In this document: positions 15,666-26,325 of the stretch, piece after piece
Layout of the letters: each line of letters begins with the position of its first letter
How positions within the stretch are numbered: position 1 is the stretch's first letter
Assembly: GCF_019801015.1 (NCBI RefSeq)
Contig: NZ_JAHVJZ010000003.1
Span: forward strand, 186,001 to 250,000
Direction: 5' to 3'
DNA length: 64,000 nt
Source of the DNA: Marinobacter nauticus
GTDB lineage: Bacteria; Pseudomonadota; Gammaproteobacteria; Enterobacterales; Shewanellaceae
Program-made: the position numbers and the translations under genes
Notes under the pieces: model-generated
Database searches by the model: none
Seen by the model: only the letters and a program-made list of their open reading frames with translations
Told to the model about the DNA's origin: nothing

Positions 15666-17369
15666 ATGAAACGAAATAAATTACTTGTTGCAATTGCAGT
15701 TTCAGCGGCGCTGGCTGGCTGTAATGACGATGACAATACCATTCAGGTGGAGTGTGGCGAGGGCTCCGTACTGAATCCGGACACCAACGTCTGCGAAGTG
15801 GTACCGGTACCGCCGCCGGTTGAGTGTGGTGAAGGCACAGTACTCGACCCGGACACCAACAGCTGTGTGCTCCCGCCTTCTGAAGGCCCGGTGGACTTCT
15901 ACAACAGCGACAACTGGGCGGAAACCTTCCCGGAGCAGCACGCCTCCTGGGCTGAAACCGAAGAGAACACCCCGGAAGCCGGTCCTGACGATCTGCTGGC
16001 CAACAACCCCAACCTGGTGATCGCCTGGGCGGGCTACGGCTTTGCCAAAGACTATAACCGCGCCCGCGGCCACCATTTTGCCCTGACTGACGTCATCTCC
16101 ACCCTGCGTACCGGCAGCCCGATGATCAAAAACGGCGTCGTGGTTGGGGAAGCGATGGCCGCCAGCTGCTGGGGCTGTAAGACGCCCGATATCGCCCGCA
16201 TGTACGACGAGATTGGCGAAGCCAACTTCTCCGACAACAGCTGGTCCACCTGGGGCCACGAAATGGCCAACACCATCGGTTGTGCCGACTGTCACGAGCT
16301 GGGCGAAGACCACCTCCGTCTGTCCCGCCCGTACACGGATCGCGCCATGACCACCATCGGCCGCACCTTCGAAGCTCAGGATGACGCCGAGAAAGGCAAT
16401 CAGGTGTGCGCTCAGTGTCACGTGGAGTACTACTTCGACGGCACCGACTCCAAGAAAGTGAAGTACCCCTGGGACTTCTGGGTACCGGGTGTGAATACCG
16501 ACTACGCCACTCAGGCAGGGTATGCCGGTGACGATGGTCTGTACCAAGGTTTTGCCGCAGAAGCGCAGCTGGCCTACTTTGACGCCATCGGCTTCAAAGA
16601 CTGGACCAACGCCATCTCCGGTACGCCGAACCTGAAGACTCAGCACCCTGAGTACGAAAACCTGGTCGACCGCACCGGTCACATGATGTCCAGCCATATG
16701 GACTTCACCTGTACCACCTGCCACATGCCGAAAGCGGAAAATGAAGCGGGTCAGACCTACTCCAGCCACAACGTGCGTTTCGACCCTGAGCGTCTGCCGA
16801 GCAGCTGCCTGGGCTGTCACGACGCCGGTGCCTTCGACAGCATGCTCAAAGCCCGTAAGGCTGAGATCAACGAGCTGCGCTTCGGCGACAACGGCACCGA
16901 CGCCCGCCTGACCGAGCTGCACTTCAAGGCCCAGGCCATCTGGTCTGCCAACGGCGTTGAAGGTCTGCCGCAAGGCAAGTCCATCGGTGAAGCCAAAGCC
17001 AGCTACGAAGGCGCACTGAAAGCCGGTACTGAGCTGGCCGGTGAGATGACCAGCCTGCTGACCAAGATCCGTAACGCTCAGTGGTTCTGGGACAGCGCGA
17101 CCGCCTCTCACGGCATCCACGCGCACAACGAGGCGGAAGCACTGCGTCTGCTGGAGAAATCCAACAGCATCATCGACGCCGCCCTGGTTGAAGCCGACGC
17201 CCTGCTGCAGAAGTACGACCCGGACTACGTGTTCGACATCACCACCGTAGACACCAAAGCCAAAGCCCAGCCTCTGGCCGGTCTGGACCTGGAGAAGATG
17301 GAAGCCGATAAGGCGGAATTCATCACCGAGCGTGTTGAGAAGGAGTGGCCGCACGAGCTGAAACAGTAA
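15666..17369 (+). CDS. nrfA: Ammonia-forming cytochrome c nitrite reductase, lipoprotein form
   Basis: 567 residues. Reduces nitrite to ammonium with six electrons. The catalytic haem site is CWGCK (168-172), where lysine is the haem ligand; four CXXCH sites follow at 206-210 (CADCH), 248-252 (CAQCH), 349-353 (CTTCH) and 381-385 (CLGCH). This is the NrfA set of five. Family residues around the active site are present: Arg in TPDIARMY, Tyr in CHVEYYF, His in TQHPEYE. Oddly the N-terminus is a lipoprotein signal (LAGC, Cys19) followed by an acidic stretch and two repeats CGEG(S/T)VL(N/D)PDTN(V/S)C at 30-43 and 54-67, not the usual cleaved Sec signal. GAGGG precedes the second of two ATGs by five bases, so I start there. 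Two hairpins follow the gene. Confidence 0.95.
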   Translation: MKRNKLLVAIAVSAALAGCNDDDNTIQVECGEGSVLNPDTNVCEVVPVPPPVECGEGTVLDPDTNSCVLPPSEGPVDFYNSDNWAETFPEQHASWAETEENTPEAGPDDLLANNPNLVIAWAGYGFAKDYNRARGHHFALTDVISTLRTGSPMIKNGVVVGEAMAASCWGCKTPDIARMYDEIGEANFSDNSWSTWGHEMANTIGCADCHELGEDHLRLSRPYTDRAMTTIGRTFEAQDDAEKGNQVCAQCHVEYYFDGTDSKKVKYPWDFWVPGVNTDYATQAGYAGDDGLYQGFAAEAQLAYFDAIGFKDWTNAISGTPNLKTQHPEYENLVDRTGHMMSSHMDFTCTTCHMPKAENEAGQTYSSHNVRFDPERLPSSCLGCHDAGAFDSMLKARKAEINELRFGDNGTDARLTELHFKAQAIWSANGVEGLPQGKSIGEAKASYEGALKAGTELAGEMTSLLTKIRNAQWFWDSATASHGIHAHNEAEALRLLEKSNSIIDAALVEADALLQKYDPDYVFDITTVDTKAKAQPLAGLDLEKMEADKAEFITERVEKEWPHELKQ

Positions 17370-17391
17370 GGAGTCAGCCAGACGCGCACTG

Positions 17392-17494
17392 GCCGGGGCG
17401 TTCCCGCCCCGGCACTCATCATCCCGGTGCGTTGTCAGGCGTCCATTGACTGAAACACTTCGCCCCGCCGGGCATTACGGCGGGGCGTTTTTTA
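17392..17494 (+). terminator. Tandem GC-rich hairpins and terminator after nrfA
   Basis: First stem GCCGGGGCG (17392-17400) with CGCCCCGGC (17405-17413), no T-run. Second stem CGCCCCGCC (17461-17469) with GGCGGGGCG (17479-17487) followed by TTTTTTATT, a true terminator. The left arm of the first could also pair with the left arm of the second at 8 of 9 positions. Confidence 0.85.
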
Positions 17495-17610
17495 TTGGGT
17501 GGCATCGTGCACAAACAGCGGGGCCGGATCTGCTCCAGCACACTCAATCGCATTGAAAAAACAACGAGGTATCCGGATGTTGGCCTTTTGGTCAACACAA
17601 GGACAGTGGA

Positions 17611-17883
17611 ATGGTCATCGTACTTTGGCTTCTCTTTGCCGGATTGGTCGGCTGGTTTGCTTCAACCCGCGGTCGCTCCGGAATTCTTTTCTTCCTGCTC
17701 TCTCTGGTGCTTTCGCCGCTCATCGCTTTCATCATCGTTATGGTGATGGGACCCAATGATGAACTCAAGGCGGAGGCCTCCGTCGCCTCCGGAGAAGCCA
17801 AACGCTGCCCCTCATGCGCGGAGGTGATCAAAGCCGAAGCTCTGAAGTGCCGTTACTGTGGAGATGAGCTCACGGCCAGCTAA
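17611..17883 (+). CDS. Small membrane protein with C-terminal UPF0547-like zinc ribbon
   Basis: 90 residues. Two hydrophobic helices (about 3-17 and 24-47) precede a short acidic linker and a four-cysteine zinc ribbon CPSCAEVIKAEALKCRYCG (66-84), the UPF0547/zinc-ribbon motif. AAGGA lies eight bases before the ATG at 17611. Such proteins are common in bacteria and their role is unknown; the ribbon probably faces the cytoplasm. It is flanked by terminators on both sides and so forms its own transcript. Confidence 0.75.
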   Translation: MVIVLWLLFAGLVGWFASTRGRSGILFFLLSLVLSPLIAFIIVMVMGPNDELKAEASVASGEAKRCPSCAEVIKAEALKCRYCGDELTAS

Positions 17884-17891
17884 GCAGAAAA

Positions 17892-17921
17892 AAAGCCCCG
17901 GGCGGATGCCGGGGCTTTCTT
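17892..17921. terminator. Bidirectional terminator
   Basis: AAAGCCCCGG / CCGGGGCTTT ten-base stem, with A-rich and T-rich flanks, between convergent genes. Confidence 0.85.
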
Positions 17922-17931
17922 GCCGTTCGCA

Positions 17932-18546
17932 TTAAGAGGACGCTAACCCTGGCTGTGCGACGTAGCGGCCCGGACGGTGGTTAAAGCCCAGCACCAGGTT
18001 CATCAGTACGATACAGAGGGTCGAGGCCAGCAGCGTCTGAATGCCAAAGAAGTACGCGGTTGCCGCCAAAATCACACCATCCAGCCCCATCAGCAGGTAT
18101 CCAGCCCGCCAGCCAAAGCGCTCCTGGCAGAACAGCGCCAGCACGTTGAAGCCGCCAGCGCTGGAGTGGTGACGAAACAGCACCAACAGCCCCACCCCGC
18201 ACAACACCCCACCAATGGCACCGGCCATCAACGGCGTCAGGCCCTGAATCACAAAGGTGTGCTGCATCAGGTCAGTCAGCCAGGAAACCAGCCCCACCGT
18301 GGCCAGGCTTTTGATGGTGAACGCCCGGCTCATACGGAACCAGGCCATCAGGTAAAACGGCGCACTGATGGCAAAAAACAGAGCTCCGAAGCCCCAGTCG
18401 GACAGTTGGCTGACCAGCAGCGCCAGTCCTGCCACGCCACCGACCACGACCCCCGCCTGCTTCAGAATCACGATGGCAAAAGAGAGCGTCACAATGCCGA
18501 TGGCAAGCGCGAACAGATCTTCATGGAGAGCATGGCTGGGTTTCAC
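17932..18546 (-). CDS. YitT-family (DUF161) membrane protein
   Basis: 204 residues with five to six membrane segments. The stretch VVVGGVAGLALLVSQLSDWGFG near residue 32 (split VVVGGVAGLALL, VSQLSDWGFG) and HHSSAGGFNVLALFCQERFG near 125 match the YitT_membrane/DUF161 family of predicted transporters of unknown substrate. The start is GTG at 18546 with GAGG eight bases ahead. Two inverted repeats lie 48-97 bases upstream and could be operators. It is convergent with the zinc-ribbon gene. Confidence 0.8.
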   Translation of the reverse strand: MKPSHALHEDLFALAIGIVTLSFAIVILKQAGVVVGGVAGLALLVSQLSDWGFGALFFAISAPFYLMAWFRMSRAFTIKSLATVGLVSWLTDLMQHTFVIQGLTPLMAGAIGGVLCGVGLLVLFRHHSSAGGFNVLALFCQERFGWRAGYLLMGLDGVILAATAYFFGIQTLLASTLCIVLMNLVLGFNHRPGRYVAQPGLASS

Positions 18547-18593
18547 TTTCGGGGCCTCTTATCACTGCGGGCGAATTTTGGCGCCGATCCTAG

Positions 18594-18643
18594 TGATCCC
18601 GGGCAGGATCACAACCTGACAACATGGAGTAATCTGTTGTCAG
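18594..18643. promoter_or_regulatory. Two inverted repeats upstream of the YitT-family gene
   Basis: TGATCC-N6-GGATCA (18594-18611, extended by G and C to GTGATCC/GGATCAC) and CTGACAACA-N10-TGTTGTCAG (18616-18643), both perfect. They lie 48-97 bases upstream of the start codon, where operators or promoter elements are expected. Confidence 0.45.
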
Positions 18644-18802
18644 ATGGCTTCCAGCCCGGCCATCCAAGCCATCGGCCAGGCCAATACCCATCCCAAACTC
18701 CACCACCAAACGTTTGGCAGCAGGATCGTCTGAATTGGCGACCAGAGTACAAATCGATGCATCAGCCGATAACCAGACGGGATGGTCCTCGCCCGCAGAG
18801 AC

Positions 18803-18837
18803 AAAAAAGCCCCGGATCGGAGTCCGGGGCTTTCTTT
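18803..18837 (-). terminator. Terminator of guaBA
   Basis: GCCCCGGA / TCCGGGGC stem with six-base loop and, on the minus strand, a run of six Ts. The 320-base gap 18547-18868 otherwise holds only the dyads noted and short unsupported frames. Confidence 0.85.
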
Positions 18838-18868
18838 ATCTCGTTACCTTGCGGTCAACGCGGGGTCG

Positions 18869-20443
18869 TTATTCCCACTCGATGGTCGCCGGCGGCTTGC
18901 CGGAGATGTCGTACACCACCCGGGAGATGCCGTTGACTTCGTTGATGATGCGGTTGGATACGCGGCCCAGGAAGTCGTAAGGCAGGTGAGCCCAGTGAGC
19001 GGTCATAAAGTCGATGGTCTCTACCGCACGCAGGGACACCACCCAGTCGTACTTCCGGCCATCGCCCATCACGCCAACGGAGCGTACCGGCAGGAATACG
19101 GTGAACGCCTGAGACACCTTATTGTACAGGTCGGCCTTGTGCAGCTCTTCGATGAAGATGGCATCGGCACGGCGCAGCAGGTCGCAGTACTCTTTCTTCA
19201 CTTCACCCAATACACGCACGCCCAGACCCGGACCCGGGAACGGGTGACGGTACAGCATGTTGTAAGGCAGACCCAGTTCCAGGCCGATCTTACGCACTTC
19301 GTCTTTGAACAGCTCGGTCAGCGGCTCAACCAGACCCAGTTCCATATCTTCCGGCAGACCACCCACGTTGTGGTGGGACTTGATCACGTGTGCTTTACCG
19401 GTGGCGGCGCCAGCGGATTCGATCACGTCCGGGTAGATGGTGCCCTGAGCCAGCCATTTCACGTCTTTGATCTTGGCGGCTTCTTCGTCGAACACTTCGA
19501 TAAAGGTGTGGCCGATGATCTTACGCTTGGCTTCCGGATCGTTCTCACCTTCCAGCGCAGACAGGAAACGCTCTTCCGCGTCGACACGGACGATGTTCAG
19601 GCCGAAGTGGTCGCCGAACATCTCCATCACCTGATCGCCTTCGTTCAGACGCAGCAGGCCGTTGTCCACGAACACACAGGTCAGCTGGTCGCCGATGGCG
19701 CGGTGCAGCAGCATCGCCACTACGGAGGAATCCACACCGCCGGACAGGCCCAGAATCACTTTGTCGCCACCCACTTTCTCTTTGATGCGGGCGATGGCGT
19801 CGTCGATGATCGCTTCGGAGGTCCACTTGGCTTCGCAGCCACAGATGTTCAGTACGAAGTGCTCCAGCATGCGCTTGCCCTGCTTGGAGTGGGTCACTTC
19901 CGGGTGGAACTGAACGCCGTAGAAACCGCGGGACTCGTCGGCCATGGCCGCGAACGGGCAGGTTTCGGTTTCCGCGACTTTGCTGAAGCCTTCCGGGATG
20001 GCAACGACTTTGTCGCCGTGGCTCATCCACACGTCCAGCAGCGCCTTGCCATCTTCGGCAATGGCGTCTTCGATGTTTTCAAACAGCTTGGTGGGCTCAA
20101 TCACCTTCACCTGGGCGTAGCCAAACTCGCGCAGGTCGGAGCCGGCCACTTTGCCGCCCAGCTGCTCGGCCATGGTCTGCATGCCGTAGCACACGCCCAG
20201 TACCGGCACGCCAGCGTCGAACACGTACTGAGGGGCACGGGGAGAGCCAGCCTCGGTCACGGATTCCGGGCCACCGGACAGGACGATGCCGGTGGGGTTG
20301 AAATTGCGGATCTGTTCCTCGGATACGTCCCAGCCCCACAGTTCGCAGTACACACCGATTTCACGGATGCGACGAGCGACCAGCTGAGTGTATTGAGAGC
20401 CAAAGTCCAGGATTAGGATACGGTGGTCATGGATGTTGCTCAT
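18869..20443 (-). CDS. guaA: GMP synthase (glutamine-hydrolysing)
   Basis: 524 residues, the standard length. Amidates XMP to GMP. N-terminal class I glutamine amidotransferase domain with the nucleophile in VLGVCYGMQ (about residue 86) and His-Pro-Glu in VQFHPEVTH; central ATP-pyrophosphatase P-loop LSGGVDSS near residue 230; C-terminal dimerisation domain ending PATIEWE, which is invariant. It is the second gene of guaBA, 69 bases downstream of guaB, and is followed by a strong terminator. XMP can come from GuaB or from Xpt encoded upstream in the window. Confidence 0.98.
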   Translation of the reverse strand: MSNIHDHRILILDFGSQYTQLVARRIREIGVYCELWGWDVSEEQIRNFNPTGIVLSGGPESVTEAGSPRAPQYVFDAGVPVLGVCYGMQTMAEQLGGKVAGSDLREFGYAQVKVIEPTKLFENIEDAIAEDGKALLDVWMSHGDKVVAIPEGFSKVAETETCPFAAMADESRGFYGVQFHPEVTHSKQGKRMLEHFVLNICGCEAKWTSEAIIDDAIARIKEKVGGDKVILGLSGGVDSSVVAMLLHRAIGDQLTCVFVDNGLLRLNEGDQVMEMFGDHFGLNIVRVDAEERFLSALEGENDPEAKRKIIGHTFIEVFDEEAAKIKDVKWLAQGTIYPDVIESAGAATGKAHVIKSHHNVGGLPEDMELGLVEPLTELFKDEVRKIGLELGLPYNMLYRHPFPGPGLGVRVLGEVKKEYCDLLRRADAIFIEELHKADLYNKVSQAFTVFLPVRSVGVMGDGRKYDWVVSLRAVETIDFMTAHWAHLPYDFLGRVSNRIINEVNGISRVVYDISGKPPATIEWE

Positions 20444-20512
20444 GAAGCGTTTATTCTCTTTTTAATGATGGTGAAAAGTGGGCCGGTTTCCCGGCCCACT
20501 TTCTGAATGCGA

Positions 20513-22081
<1,569 letters not shown>

Positions 22082-22112
22082 TCACCTTCACGAACCACAG
22101 CGAAATCCTCAT

Positions 22113-23447
22113 TTGTCCGCTCCCAACACCGTCCTGACTGTTTCCGCCCTGAACCGCCAAATCAAAGCCCTGCTCGAGCAGCAATGGGGGCGAGTCTGGC
22201 TGTCCGGTGAGATCTCAAACCTGGCGATGCCCGCCTCCGGCCACTGGTACTTCACCCTGAAAGATGACCGCAGCCAACTGCGTTGCGCCATGTTCCGCAG
22301 CCGCACCGCCAGGGTCGGTTTCCGTCCGGAGCACGGGATGCAGGTGCTGGTGCGAGCCAACCTGACCATGTACGAACCCCGCGGGGATCTGCAATTGGTG
22401 GTGGAGTCGATGCAGCCCGCCGGTGACGGTCTGCTGCAACAGCGCTTTGAAGCGCTGAAGATGCAGCTGGCGTCGGAAGGGTTGTTCGCGATGGACGCCA
22501 AGCAATCTCTGCCCCACCCGATTAAGCGGCTGGGGGTGATCACCAGCGCCAGCGGCGCCGCCATTCAGGACGTGCTCTCTGTGCTGAAGCGGCGAGACCC
22601 GATGCTGGAGGTGATCATCTACCCCACCCAGGTACAGGGGGCAGAAGCCACGGCGCAGATCTGCCAGGCGCTGCATACCGCCAACGCCCGAAACGAAGTG
22701 GACGCACTGCTGCTGACCCGGGGCGGCGGCAGTCTGGAAGATCTCTGGTGTTTTAACGAAGAGGCGGTAGCGCGGGCCATCTACCAATCGCAGCTGCCGG
22801 TGGTCAGTGCTGTGGGCCACGAGGTGGACACCACCATCGCCGACTACGTGGCCGACCTGCGTGCTCCGACCCCGTCCGCCGCGGCGGAGCTGCTCAGCCA
22901 GGACGCCGGACTTCGGCTGGACCGGCTGGGCCGCGACCACCAGCGCCTGATTCAGGCGGTGTCGGGCCAGTTGCGGGGCCAACAACAACGATTGACGCTG
23001 CTGGCCACCCGCCTCAACGCCAGTCACCCCAGCCGCAAGCTGGACCAGCACGCCCAGCGGCTGGATGAGCTGAATCTGAGGCTGGATCGGGCCATGGCCA
23101 ACCAGTTGAACTACCGGCAACAGCGGATGGAGCGGCTGGAAGCACGGCTTAACCGTTTCCACCCCACCCCGCGTCTGGCCAACCTGTCCCAGCAACTGAA
23201 CGGGCTGGACCACCGTCTTAACCGGGCGATGGGCCAGCACCTTCATCAGCACAAGCTGACTCTGGCCAGTCGGGTGGCCGCACTGGAAGCGGTCAGCCCG
23301 CTGGCGGTGCTGTCACGGGGCTACAGCATTCTTCAGGACGAACAGGGCCAGACCATCAAGGCCAGCGGGCAAGTGACGGTAGGGCAGCGCCTGACCGCGC
23401 GCCTGCATCAGGGCACGCTGGGGCTGAAAGTCACCGACAGCGAATAA
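22113..23447 (+). CDS. xseA: Exodeoxyribonuclease VII large subunit
   Basis: About 444 residues. Single-strand DNA exonuclease subunit working with XseB. N-terminal OB-fold with [21 protein letters not shown] and [21 protein letters not shown] (quoted in pieces), then the catalytic domain with [15 protein letters not shown] and [13 protein letters not shown], and a coiled-coil C-terminal half rich in Gln/Arg/Leu before the terminal [13 protein letters not shown]. No ATG fits; TTG at 22113 aligns with the E. coli N-terminus. Divergent from guaB, as in many gammaproteobacteria. Confidence 0.94.
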   Translation: MSAPNTVLTVSALNRQIKALLEQQWGRVWLSGEISNLAMPASGHWYFTLKDDRSQLRCAMFRSRTARVGFRPEHGMQVLVRANLTMYEPRGDLQLVVESMQPAGDGLLQQRFEALKMQLASEGLFAMDAKQSLPHPIKRLGVITSASGAAIQDVLSVLKRRDPMLEVIIYPTQVQGAEATAQICQALHTANARNEVDALLLTRGGGSLEDLWCFNEEAVARAIYQSQLPVVSAVGHEVDTTIADYVADLRAPTPSAAAELLSQDAGLRLDRLGRDHQRLIQAVSGQLRGQQQRLTLLATRLNASHPSRKLDQHAQRLDELNLRLDRAMANQLNYRQQRMERLEARLNRFHPTPRLANLSQQLNGLDHRLNRAMGQHLHQHKLTLASRVAALEAVSPLAVLSRGYSILQDEQGQTIKASGQVTVGQRLTARLHQGTLGLKVTDSE

Positions 23448-23452
23448 ACTCA

Positions 23453-23477
23453 GGGGGGCCAAATGGCCCCCCTTTTT
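23453..23477 (+). terminator. Terminator after xseA
   Basis: GGGGGGCC-AAAT-GGCCCCCC stem-loop followed by TTTTT. Confidence 0.95.
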
Positions 23478-23492
23478 CCATCCGGTTTGGCA

Positions 23493-24878
23493 TCAGTCCG
23501 GCTTAATGTTCTGGTTGAGGTGAAGCAGGTTGTCCGGGTCATACCGGGTTTTCACCTGTTTCAACCGGGCGAAGTTTTCCTGGTAGGCGTCTTCGACCCG
23601 GCCGCCCTCCTCCTCGGTCATAAAGTTCACATAGGCACCGGCCGACGCGTACGCCGCCGTCGCCCGGAACAGGGCTCTGGCCCAGTCGATGTGCGACTCA
23701 TCGTCCGACGCCTCCTGCCAGCGGGCGTGCACATTCATCACAAAGCGCGCGTCCCTGGCCCCCCAGGCCGTCGCGCTGGACGGAATGGCATTGGCCTTAC
23801 CGGCGATCACCGCAAAGAACACCTCGCACTCCAGTCCCGGCATGGTATCGCCGTAGTCCAGCGCCACTTCCAGCATCTCCTCCCCCAGTTCGGTGAAGTT
23901 GTGGGTCTTCCAGTAGTTGCGGGCGCCTTCCGTCAGCAAGGGGTCGAACGCCTGCTGCCACTGCACAAAGGGCATCGGTCCAAGGTGGGCACCAACCGGC
24001 TCACCAAAGCGGTGCAGCGTTTGCGCCAACGCCTCCCCTTCGGCCAGATCACCGCTGTGGCAGACCGCCATCACCACCACCTTGGTGCCGTGTACTGATA
24101 CGTCGAGAAACGGCAACGGCGGTGCATGACGGATCACCACCCAGGCGTTGAAGGTTTCCGGGGTGGTCAGGATCCAGTCCTTGTATTGATGAAGGACGGC
24201 CCTGGCCTGCTCAAAGGGGAACACAATCAGCCCACCGAACACTTCCGGCCCGACCGGGTAAGCCTCAAACTCAAACCGACTGACCACACCAAAGTTGCCT
24301 CCACCGCCTCGGAGCGCCCAGAACAACTCGGCATTTTCCGTCTCGCTGGCGGAGCGCAGTTCTCCATCCACCCCCACTACCCGCGCCTCCTTCAGCGCAT
24401 CCACGGTCATACCGAAACGGCGGGTCAGCCAGCCGAAGCCACCGCCCAGCGTTAACCCGGCAATGCCGGTGGTGGAGTTGATGCCAACGGGCACCGCCAG
24501 TCCATGCGCCTGGGTCGCCTCGTCCAGTTGGCCCAATGTGGCACCGGGCTCTGCCTGAACCCGGCGGGTCGCCGGATCCACATGGACCTGGTTCATCAGG
24601 GAAAGGTCGATAAGCATTCCGCCGTTGCAACTGGCGTTGCCGGCGATGTTGTGGCCCGCCCCTCGCAGGGCGATCTCCAGATCGTGAGAGCGGGCAAACG
24701 CCAGCGCCGCCTGAATGTCCTCTTCGTTCTGGCAGCGGGCAATCAGTGCCGGTCGCTTATCCGCCATGGCGTTCCACAACTGGCGAACCGTGTCGTAATC
24801 GGGGTGGTCGGGAAGCAGCAGCGGACCACTGAAATGGTCTTGCAGGGATAACACATCGAAGCCGTTGGAAACACTCAT
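23493..24878 (-). CDS. FAD-linked oxidoreductase (berberine-bridge-like)
   Basis: 461 residues. FAD-binding PCMH domain: IALRGAGHNIAGNASCNGG near residue 70, where the His would bind FAD covalently; GINSTTGIAGLTLGGGFGWL near 130; and a C-terminal BBE segment ending YDPDNLLHLNQNIKP. The second cysteinyl FAD link of bicovalent relatives is not apparent, since the loop reads GGGFGWLTRRFG. Enzymes of this group oxidise sugars, alcohols or aromatic alkaloid-like compounds with oxygen. Start ATG at 24878 follows GAGAGG; the longer frame is not used. No pathway context. Confidence 0.85.
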   Translation of the reverse strand: MSVSNGFDVLSLQDHFSGPLLLPDHPDYDTVRQLWNAMADKRPALIARCQNEEDIQAALAFARSHDLEIALRGAGHNIAGNASCNGGMLIDLSLMNQVHVDPATRRVQAEPGATLGQLDEATQAHGLAVPVGINSTTGIAGLTLGGGFGWLTRRFGMTVDALKEARVVGVDGELRSASETENAELFWALRGGGGNFGVVSRFEFEAYPVGPEVFGGLIVFPFEQARAVLHQYKDWILTTPETFNAWVVIRHAPPLPFLDVSVHGTKVVVMAVCHSGDLAEGEALAQTLHRFGEPVGAHLGPMPFVQWQQAFDPLLTEGARNYWKTHNFTELGEEMLEVALDYGDTMPGLECEVFFAVIAGKANAIPSSATAWGARDARFVMNVHARWQEASDDESHIDWARALFRATAAYASAGAYVNFMTEEEGGRVEDAYQENFARLKQVKTRYDPDNLLHLNQNIKPD

Positions 24879-24963
24879 GGTACACCTCTCTCCACAAGGA
24901 GAAGAACCCATTCCAAGGAGCAAGCTTAGTTGACTCAGGCCCGTCCTGACGCCTTAACGGCGG

Positions 24964-26118
24964 TCAAATGTCCGCGCTGACAGGCTCGGCGGCGCAGCTG
25001 CGATTTCGGCCATCCGCTTTGGCCTGATAGAGCGCTTTGTCCGCCCGCAGGTACATGTCCGTTAAGCGATCGCCGGAGCCCCGCCAGGCGGTTGCCCCAA
25101 CCGACACCGCGATGGACACGGTGTGGCAATCGCACTGTTCCTGCCAGTGGATATGGTGACACAGGCACTGAGCCACATCGTGCACACACTGACCCCGCTT
25201 CAACGGCATCAGCAGGGCGAACTCTTCGCCGCCCACCCGGGCCACCAGCGCTTCCTCTTCCACCAGGCTGATCAAGCGCTGACCAAACTTGGCCAGAATG
25301 CGGTCGCCAAAGGGGTGGCCAAAGCGGTCGTTGATCCCCTTAAAGTGGTCGATGTCCATCAGGATCAGCGCCAGTCCATCCTCCTGCTCCACGGCACGGG
25401 CCAGGTAGGGCTCGGAGTAATCGAAAAAGTGTCGCCGGTTGGAGAGGCCGGTCAGCGGGTCGGTCAGTGCCATCGCCTTCAGCTTCTCCATCTGCCGAAC
25501 CTGGTGAGAAACGTTGCTGACCACGGTGCACACCGCTGGCTCCCCTTCCCACATCAGCACAAAATCCACCAAATGGGCATGCAGCTTACGGCCGTTGAGG
25601 GTGTGATGCTCAACCACCTGGGTTTTGCCCAGGGTGCCCTGCTGCATCAGTCGGTCATAGTTGGACTGGGCTTCGGGCCAATGGTCCTCACCGATGATTC
25701 GGCGCAGGCTGTCCAGCTCCACCACCTGTTCAACCGACTCAAAATCAAACAGACGGGCAAACGCCGGGTTGGCGAACAGCGGCTTAAAGCGGCGATGCAC
25801 CATAAACGCACAAGGGTTACGGTCAACGAGCTGCTGATAGTGGTCGGAGAGGTCACTCAATGGGGTAAGCAGGGTGAGCCAGGCGCCCCGGTCGGGCAGG
25901 CGGGAACTGGCAAAGCACAGTTGAACGGCACCGTCTGCCGGACGATAGCTCAGGCGACCTTCACCGCGAATGCGTCGCAGTTGGTCCAGCACCCCGGACT
26001 CAAGCAGCAGCGATTCCGCCCTGGGGTTGGCGGCAAGGATGCCCACACCATCATGGATGACGGCCGCTTCCGGCATCAGATTCAGCCACTGGAGGGTAGT
26101 AAACTGCAGGTCCTTCAT
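24964..26118 (-). CDS. Cytoplasmic PAS-PAS-GGDEF diguanylate cyclase
   Basis: 384 residues. No membrane segment. Two PAS-like sensor regions (about residues 10-95 and 100-210, the second with FMVHRRFKPLFANPAFARLF), then a GGDEF domain from LTDPLTGLSNRRHFF with metal-binding LILMDIDHFKGINDRFGHP and the active-site signature GGEEF. Makes the second messenger c-di-GMP. The inhibitory RxxD site five residues before GGEEF is absent (EALV instead), so product feedback at that site is unlikely. The ATG at 26118 is taken; a TTG at 26133 has its Shine-Dalgarno too close. An inverted repeat TTGTAA-N10-TTACAA sits upstream at 26156-26177. Signal sensed is unknown. Confidence 0.9.
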   Translation of the reverse strand: MKDLQFTTLQWLNLMPEAAVIHDGVGILAANPRAESLLLESGVLDQLRRIRGEGRLSYRPADGAVQLCFASSRLPDRGAWLTLLTPLSDLSDHYQQLVDRNPCAFMVHRRFKPLFANPAFARLFDFESVEQVVELDSLRRIIGEDHWPEAQSNYDRLMQQGTLGKTQVVEHHTLNGRKLHAHLVDFVLMWEGEPAVCTVVSNVSHQVRQMEKLKAMALTDPLTGLSNRRHFFDYSEPYLARAVEQEDGLALILMDIDHFKGINDRFGHPFGDRILAKFGQRLISLVEEEALVARVGGEEFALLMPLKRGQCVHDVAQCLCHHIHWQEQCDCHTVSIAVSVGATAWRGSGDRLTDMYLRADKALYQAKADGRNRSCAAEPVSADI

Positions 26119-26285
26119 GGCAACGAACGCCAAACTCCTATCTAACCAGCTTGTATTGTAAGGATTTTTTATTACAAACGCGGGAGACCCGCCCGACTTT
26201 TACCATTCTCACCACAGGTGGCAACAGTGGCGTCACATCCGCCGGGCGTCGTCCGTTAAGGGGGTCACAATCTGGAATCGAAACC

Positions 26286-26318
26286 AAAAAAGGAGCCCCG
26301 GCGGGCCCCTTTTTTCAG
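26286..26318 (-). terminator. Terminator of der
   Basis: GC-rich stem (GGGGCCC with GGGCTCC, one mismatch) flanked by AAAAAA and TTTTTT on the minus strand. Confidence 0.75.
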
Positions 26319-26325
26319 CGATGCG

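Noticed and set aside
15666-17369. Octahaem nitrite or tetrathionate reductase
   Set aside because: Only one CXXCK and four CXXCH sites occur, with NrfA-type spacing; eight haem sites are not present.
17392-17487. Attenuator switch made of the two hairpins after nrfA
   Set aside because: The arms can pair alternatively, but no leader peptide or ligand-binding structure is visible and the simple double-terminator reading is enough.
18590-18780. Small gene between guaA and the YitT-family gene
   Set aside because: Two minus-strand frames look protein-like, but one lacks any start codon and the other (about 40 codons) lacks a ribosome binding site; perfect dyads occupy the same region.
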